A DNA stretch of 43,455 nucleotides from assembly GCA_023269965.1 (NCBI GenBank), contig JAGDXU010000004.1, positions 1 to 43,455 of the forward strand. Direction: 5' to 3'. Shown here piece by piece: positions 41,725-43,455 of the stretch (positions within the stretch are counted from its first letter, which is position 1; each line of letters begins with the position of its first letter). Source of the stretch: Candidatus Parvarchaeota archaeon. GTDB taxonomy: Archaea; Nanobdellota; Nanobdellia; Parvarchaeales; Parvarchaeaceae. Under the pieces are notes generated by a model, which did not search any database, was not told the origin of the DNA, and saw only the letters and a list, made by a program, of their open reading frames with translations. A program made the position numbers and the translations under genes.

Positions 41725-42942
41725 TTAATCTTTCAAAAGCTCTTTGTCTAGCATGCTTGAGAGGACTACTGTTGCGTACGCCCCTTTCTTCAGCTTGAAT
41801 GAAGCTATTAGGTCATTGCCTTCCCTCTTAAATGACAGTTCCTCTGGATATACCATCGCATCGCGCTCAAACGTCTTTAGGGAAACTTCCTGCATCTCGT
41901 TTATCTTCAGCGTCTCCAGCGAGAGATCCTCCTCTTTAAGTATGCCCTGCATGATTCCACCTATATCTGCTTCTATAGCCTCTATATTCAGGTCATACCC
42001 AACTGTCGGTATTTTCTCTGCTTTTATGCCCCTTGATATGGCTTCGCTGAGTGTTTTGTTGAAGATGTAGTACTGCAGGGATTGCAGGATGAGCAGCCTG
42101 AGATACTTCGGCACAAGCCTGAAAGCGCCTATATAGTCATGCCTTACATCCAAAAGCCTTTGAAGCATCTTCTTTTCATTGTAGAAACGCGGGGGGAGGC
42201 TTTCCAATGCTTTTGCTGCTTCTTCCCTGTCCATGTCCTTGCCTTCCAGGATATAATCTGAAAATAAATCGCGTATCCTGGCTCTCGCTTCTTTTGAGGC
42301 GCTATCCTCCTCCCTCTCCTTTAAGACCATCGTAAAGACTGCGCCTTTGAAGTCTCTTTTGAAGACTTGCCTTGAGATGTCTATGTTCAACGCTGATCCT
42401 CCGAACCTTTGGCTGCCGTAGAAGTTGGGTATGCCTTTTTCCGCTTCTTTCCTGAAGTTCTCCAGATCCTCGTCTGAGCCTTCAAAGTCTCTTATTCTGA
42501 CTGTGAATCTATTGCCATACAGCTTACCGATCATGCAGCCTGAATCTGAATACATGAAATCCTTGAGGAAAAGATTTGATTTGCCTATGCCCTTGAATGA
42601 GCTTATCTCCCCCCTGAATACGCTTATTCTCTGAGCAGTCAATGCCCTCTTGTCCTTGCTGCCCAGGTAGCCGAACCTCTTAATGCTTGTGTGCGTTGCC
42701 TTTGAAAGGGCATTCAACGCTTCGAATGTGGAGATGCCTTCTTTGACCAAGGTGAACATCAGGAAATTCTTCCTTTCTGGACTTTCATTGGATTCTTGAT
42801 CATTCTTCTCGACTGTGAGCACTTTACCGTCCTCCATTATCTCTTCTACGACAAAATCCTTGTTCTCCCTGAAAAGGACTCCCTTCAGGTTAAATTTCTT
42901 ATCTTTCTCAGCCAGTATCCCTATTCTCTCTGGATTATCCAT
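41725..42942 (-). CDS. truD: tRNA pseudouridine synthase TruD
   Basis: The 405-residue protein has the TruD signature FGYLGSKDKRALTAQRISVF with catalytic D97, and IPNFYGSQRFGG. TruD makes pseudouridine 13 in tRNA (and similar positions in archaea and eukaryotes via Pus7). The TruD-specific insertion domain is present, and the length is normal for archaea. The start overlaps the preceding Cys-rich protein's stop by 8 bp. Confidence 0.93.
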   Translation of the reverse strand: MDNPERIGILAEKDKKFNLKGVLFRENKDFVVEEIMEDGKVLTVEKNDQESNESPERKNFLMFTLVKEGISTFEALNALSKATHTSIKRFGYLGSKDKRALTAQRISVFRGEISSFKGIGKSNLFLKDFMYSDSGCMIGKLYGNRFTVRIRDFEGSDEDLENFRKEAEKGIPNFYGSQRFGGSALNIDISRQVFKRDFKGAVFTMVLKEREEDSASKEARARIRDLFSDYILEGKDMDREEAAKALESLPPRFYNEKKMLQRLLDVRHDYIGAFRLVPKYLRLLILQSLQYYIFNKTLSEAISRGIKAEKIPTVGYDLNIEAIEADIGGIMQGILKEEDLSLETLKINEMQEVSLKTFERDAMVYPEELSFKREGNDLIASFKLKKGAYATVVLSSMLDKELLKD

Positions 42943-43342
42943 TGGATAGAATCTGCTTTATGCATGCACCTGCTATAACCACTCTATTGCTTTGGAGGAT
43001 ATTGCACATGCAGTTCAACGAGTTTGCGACTTGTGGCTTTGCGCTAGCGCATGAATAAGAGTAGAAACAGTAGAAGGAGTCCCCGACTGTATCATTCAAT
43101 CCGGTTACATTCAATGACTGGATCGCCGATGAATTCTTTTGGAACTCCTGCGTGAGTGAGTTGCCATAGGCTTCGCATGCCGAATTCAGCGCTGCTGCAG
43201 AACTTGCCTGGTTACTCGCAGCGAGGAGGTGGACCGCGGCAAAGACTGAGACTATCACCGCAGCGAAAAAAACCACGGAGAACAACATCCATCTGTTTAT
43301 TCTGTTTTTCTCATTCTCCCTCTTTCTTATTATCAGTTTCAT
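42935..43342 (-). CDS. Cys-rich membrane-anchored protein, unknown function
   Basis: The 135-residue protein starts with a basic stretch (MKLIIRKRENEKNRINRW) and one helix (about residues 19-42), then an outer domain with six cysteines (SACEAYGNS, YCFYSYSCAS, NCMCNIL, GACIKQ). Sequons N-x-T/S occur (NSS, NVT, NDT). Such a spacing suggests disulfide bonds or metal binding outside the cell. A TTG at 43348 was not used. No family is recognised. The membrane-anchored thioredoxin-like protein 2.4 kb downstream would be a natural partner for disulfide formation; that is inference. Confidence 0.62.
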   Translation of the reverse strand: MKLIIRKRENEKNRINRWMLFSVVFFAAVIVSVFAAVHLLAASNQASSAAALNSACEAYGNSLTQEFQKNSSAIQSLNVTGLNDTVGDSFYCFYSYSCASAKPQVANSLNCMCNILQSNRVVIAGACIKQILSNG

Positions 43343-43384
43343 AGACAAAAGATAGAGGAGATTAAAGAATTTAAAACTTTATGA

Positions 43385-43439
43385 GAAAAAAGAAGAAAAT
43401 AAAACAAAAAAGCCTATCCTGGGTTTAAAGCCCAGGATA
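43385..43439 (-). terminator. Hairpin with T-rich tract, terminator-like
   Basis: TATCCTGGG (43415-43423) and CCCAGGATA (43431-43439) form a perfect 9-bp stem around a 7-nt loop. Read on the minus strand, the hairpin is followed by about 30 nt of T-rich sequence (TTTTTTGTTTTATTTTC and on). That is the form of an intrinsic terminator for a minus-strand gene beyond the right edge. It lies upstream of the Cys-rich protein's promoter. Confidence 0.5.
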
Positions 43440-43455
43440 AAATAGTTAAAATTTT

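Noticed and set aside
1..43455. CRISPR array or insertion sequence
   Set aside because: No regularly spaced repeats, cas genes, transposase or flanking terminal repeats were seen anywhere in the window.

Overview
The window is chromosomal DNA of an archaeon. It carries aEF-2, Rpo7 (RpoE), Spt4, ribosomal proteins S17e, S24e and S27ae, RtcB with archease, archaeal-type AsnRS, TyrRS and ArgRS, a Dpm1-like glycosyltransferase, and TATA boxes about 25 nt upstream of many start codons (leaderless transcripts). The compact layout, the many 4-30 bp gene overlaps and a set of small paralogous membrane proteins of a type I associate with DPANN genomes suggest a DPANN-like lineage, perhaps Micrarchaeota/ARMAN-type. 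That placement is an inference; 16S or marker-gene phylogeny would settle it. No methanogenesis genes, CRISPR array, intact insertion sequence or prophage was seen.

Layout. 1-1574: the 5' part of tRNA-Thr, a NicO/LysE-like membrane protein, S17e and a PRC-barrel protein. 1575-2043: a 469-nt stretch without a convincing gene. 2044-8499: Zn-ribbon protein and KsgA/Dim1, then (opposite strand) SMC, a DUF763 protein and a TrmB-family regulator. 8500-8811: a non-coding island with palindromes. 8812-13497: spermidine-synthase-like protein, archease-RtcB, ThiI and OGG1. 13552-15898: tRNA-Ser, the rpo7-spt4-rps24e-rps27ae operon and a divergent ThiF/E1-like protein. 15875-18072: small membrane proteins, including three tandem relatives. 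18059-21890: ThpR, an HTH/S-layer-like fusion, GlmS and a membrane protein. 21969-28009: tRNA-His, a frameshifted HTH regulator with a 20-bp palindrome, TyrRS, then a four-Cys HTH regulator leading the sufC-sufB-sufD operon and a DUF488 protein. 28113-33194: tRNA-Leu, ArgRS, YeaO-like DUF488, HIT, PH-domain and DUF6159-like membrane proteins, and a PadR regulator. 33283-37278: EF-2, AsnRS and a second HIT protein. 37298-43342: a surface-glycan and envelope cluster (Dpm1-GtrA fusion, GT-C enzyme, membrane-anchored thioredoxin-like protein, processive GT2), then TruD and a Cys-rich anchored protein. A terminator-like hairpin lies at the right edge.

How it fits together. Most genes serve translation and RNA maturation: rRNA dimethylation (KsgA), tRNA ligation (RtcB/archease/ThpR), tRNA thiolation (ThiI), pseudouridylation (TruD), three aminoacyl-tRNA synthetases and EF-2. 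Smaller groups serve Fe-S assembly (SufCBD with its own putative sensor), amino-sugar supply (GlmS) and envelope glycosylation. The most interesting signals are regulatory: palindromes in front of smc, trmB, padR, the broken HTH gene and the suf regulator, the candidate Fe-S-responsive Suf regulator itself, and the membrane-protein trio with two identical strong promoters.
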